Below are positions 63,331 to 64,000 of a DNA stretch of 64,000 nt, in pieces; within the stretch, counting starts at the first letter, position 1; each line of letters opens with the position of its first letter. Below the pieces are notes generated by a model. The model made no database searches, was not told the origin of the DNA, and saw only the letters and a program-made list of their open reading frames with translations. This DNA is from Cyanobacteria bacterium UBA5018. GTDB lineage: Bacteria; Cyanobacteriota; Cyanobacteriia; PCC-6307; Cyanobiaceae. Made by a program: the position numbers and the translations under genes. Location of the stretch: assembly GCA_002396505.1 (NCBI GenBank), contig DGYA01000124.1, forward strand, positions 809 through 64,808, written 5' to 3'.

Positions 63331-63378
63331 CTGATGCCCCAGCACTGATGCCCCAGCACTGATGCCCCAGCACTGATG
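63331..63378 (+). repeat. Exact 14-bp tandem repeat (x4) reaching the hrpB start codon
   Basis: CTGATG anchors fall at 63331, 63345, 63359 and 63373, 14 bp apart; the unit is CACTGATGCCCCAG. The last unit supplies the ATG (63376) of hrpB, so the ribosome-binding region is made of repeat copies. Confidence 0.93.
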
Positions 63379-64000
63379 GCTTCCCTGCCGAGACCGCGGC
63401 AGCCACTGCCCATCGACAGCCTGCTGGCAGCCATCGGCGAGGCCCTGGCTCCGCCAGGAGCCACCCTGGTTTTGCACGCCCCGCCGGGAGCTGGCAAGAC
63501 CAGCCGCGTGCCCCTCTGCCTGCTGGAAGGCCTTGAGCCAGGCGGCAAGGATCAAATCTGGATGCTGGAGCCGCGCCGCATCGCCGCCAAATCGGCAGCG
63601 ATGCGGCTAGCTGCGGAACTGAACGAACCGGTGGGCCAGCGGGTGGGCTACAGCGTGAGGCTGGAATCGCGCCGCTCCAGCGCCACCCGCATCGAGGTGC
63701 TCACCACCGGCGTGTTTTTAAGGCGCCTGCAGGCGGACCCAGCGCTGGAGGGGGTGCGCTACCTGCTCTTCGATGAATTCCACGAGCGGGGCGCCGATAC
63801 CGACCTGGCCCTGGCCCTGGTGCGCCAGGCCCGCAGTCTGCTAACCCCAGAGCTGCGCATCGCCCTGATGTCGGCCACCCTGGCGGCCGCCCCCCTGGCC
63901 GCGGCGATCGAGGGAGCCCAGGTGCTCAGCAGCCAGGGGCGCAGCCATGCCGTGGCCATCAGCCATCAACCGGCGAGGCCCATGGAGCGGCTGGAGCGGC
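63376..64000 (+). CDS. hrpB: ATP-dependent helicase HrpB, 5' part (3' end outside window)
   Basis: DEAH/RHA-type helicase. The first 208 residues are present. Walker A is HAPPGAGKTSRVPL (~34-47), followed by LEPRRIAAKSAAMRLA, VGYSVRLESRRS, the TTGVFLRRLQADP segment, motif II LLFDEFHERG (HrpB has DEFH instead of DEAH), and motif III LMSATLAA. The start is ATG 63376 inside the 14-bp repeat array. The cellular role of HrpB is poorly known. Confidence 0.95.
   Translation, partial: MASLPRPRQPLPIDSLLAAIGEALAPPGATLVLHAPPGAGKTSRVPLCLLEGLEPGGKDQIWMLEPRRIAAKSAAMRLAAELNEPVGQRVGYSVRLESRRSSATRIEVLTTGVFLRRLQADPALEGVRYLLFDEFHERGADTDLALALVRQARSLLTPELRIALMSATLAAAPLAAAIEGAQVLSSQGRSHAVAISHQPARPMERLER

Overview
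The window looks like chromosome of a GC-rich unicellular picocyanobacterium of the Synechococcus/Cyanobium/Vulcanococcus type. The support is a phycobilisome rod-core linker (cpcG) next to a CpcS-type bilin lyase, a cyanobacterial suf cluster with divergent sufR and the ferredoxin-thioredoxin reductase catalytic chain, several cyanobacteria-restricted small families (DUF4912, DUF1400-like, DUF2973-like), and HIP1-like GCGATCGC octamers. I see no tRNA, rRNA, CRISPR array, intact transposase or prophage. The species assignment is inference.

Layout. 1-2.1 kb: the 3' part of a large RTX-type secreted repeat protein. 2.6-9.3 kb: an RD-repeat PRC-barrel protein downstream of smc on the minus strand, then two small membrane-protein genes on the plus strand. 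9.3-10.8 kb: a partially tandem-duplicated PD-(D/E)XK-like DUF2887/DUF4351 gene, with one intact copy between a 3' and a 5' fragment, followed by an FGE-sulfatase-fold gene. 12-17 kb: an OpuB-like osmolyte permease/binding-protein fusion, a methyltransferase and a glycine-rich RTX-tailed protein. 17-24.5 kb: ftrC-sufB-(spacer)-sufC-sufD-sufS with divergent sufR. 24.5-29 kb: an EamA exporter, cpcS, cpcG with a clear terminator, and a DUF4912 protein. 29.5-33.8 kb: a two-HKD phospholipase-D-like lipoprotein and the grr RiPP locus (periplasmic binding protein, GrrA precursor, GrrM radical SAM/SPASM enzyme). 34-39 kb: an FAD monooxygenase, small secreted proteins and phosphoglucomutase. 39.6-45.3 kb: an RND efflux pump with two adaptor genes. 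45.3-64 kb: housekeeping genes (rarA, bcp, coaX, cysH, a type-II NAD(P)H dehydrogenase, a HAD phosphatase, hflX, a peroxiredoxin, anmK, an ABC-F ATPase, a Deg protease, hrpB) with small conserved cyanobacterial genes between them.

Two things stand out. First, the grr locus encodes a secreted, glycine-rich precursor with nine aromatic-X-Asn motifs next to a cyclophane-type radical SAM enzyme. It is preceded by a roughly 99-nt inverted-repeat element that could fold as a multibranch RNA. Second, many of the longer intergenic spacers hold their own private tandem repeat, with an exact period that differs from locus to locus (13, 14, 15, 16, 17, 18 and 19 bp, and about 40 bp). The comparable repeats inside genes have periods divisible by three (18, 24 and 30 bp). 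This suggests a strong local duplication or slippage process rather than spread of one mobile repeat. A separate dispersed repeat of about 62 bp and a 15-bp motif recur at unrelated loci.
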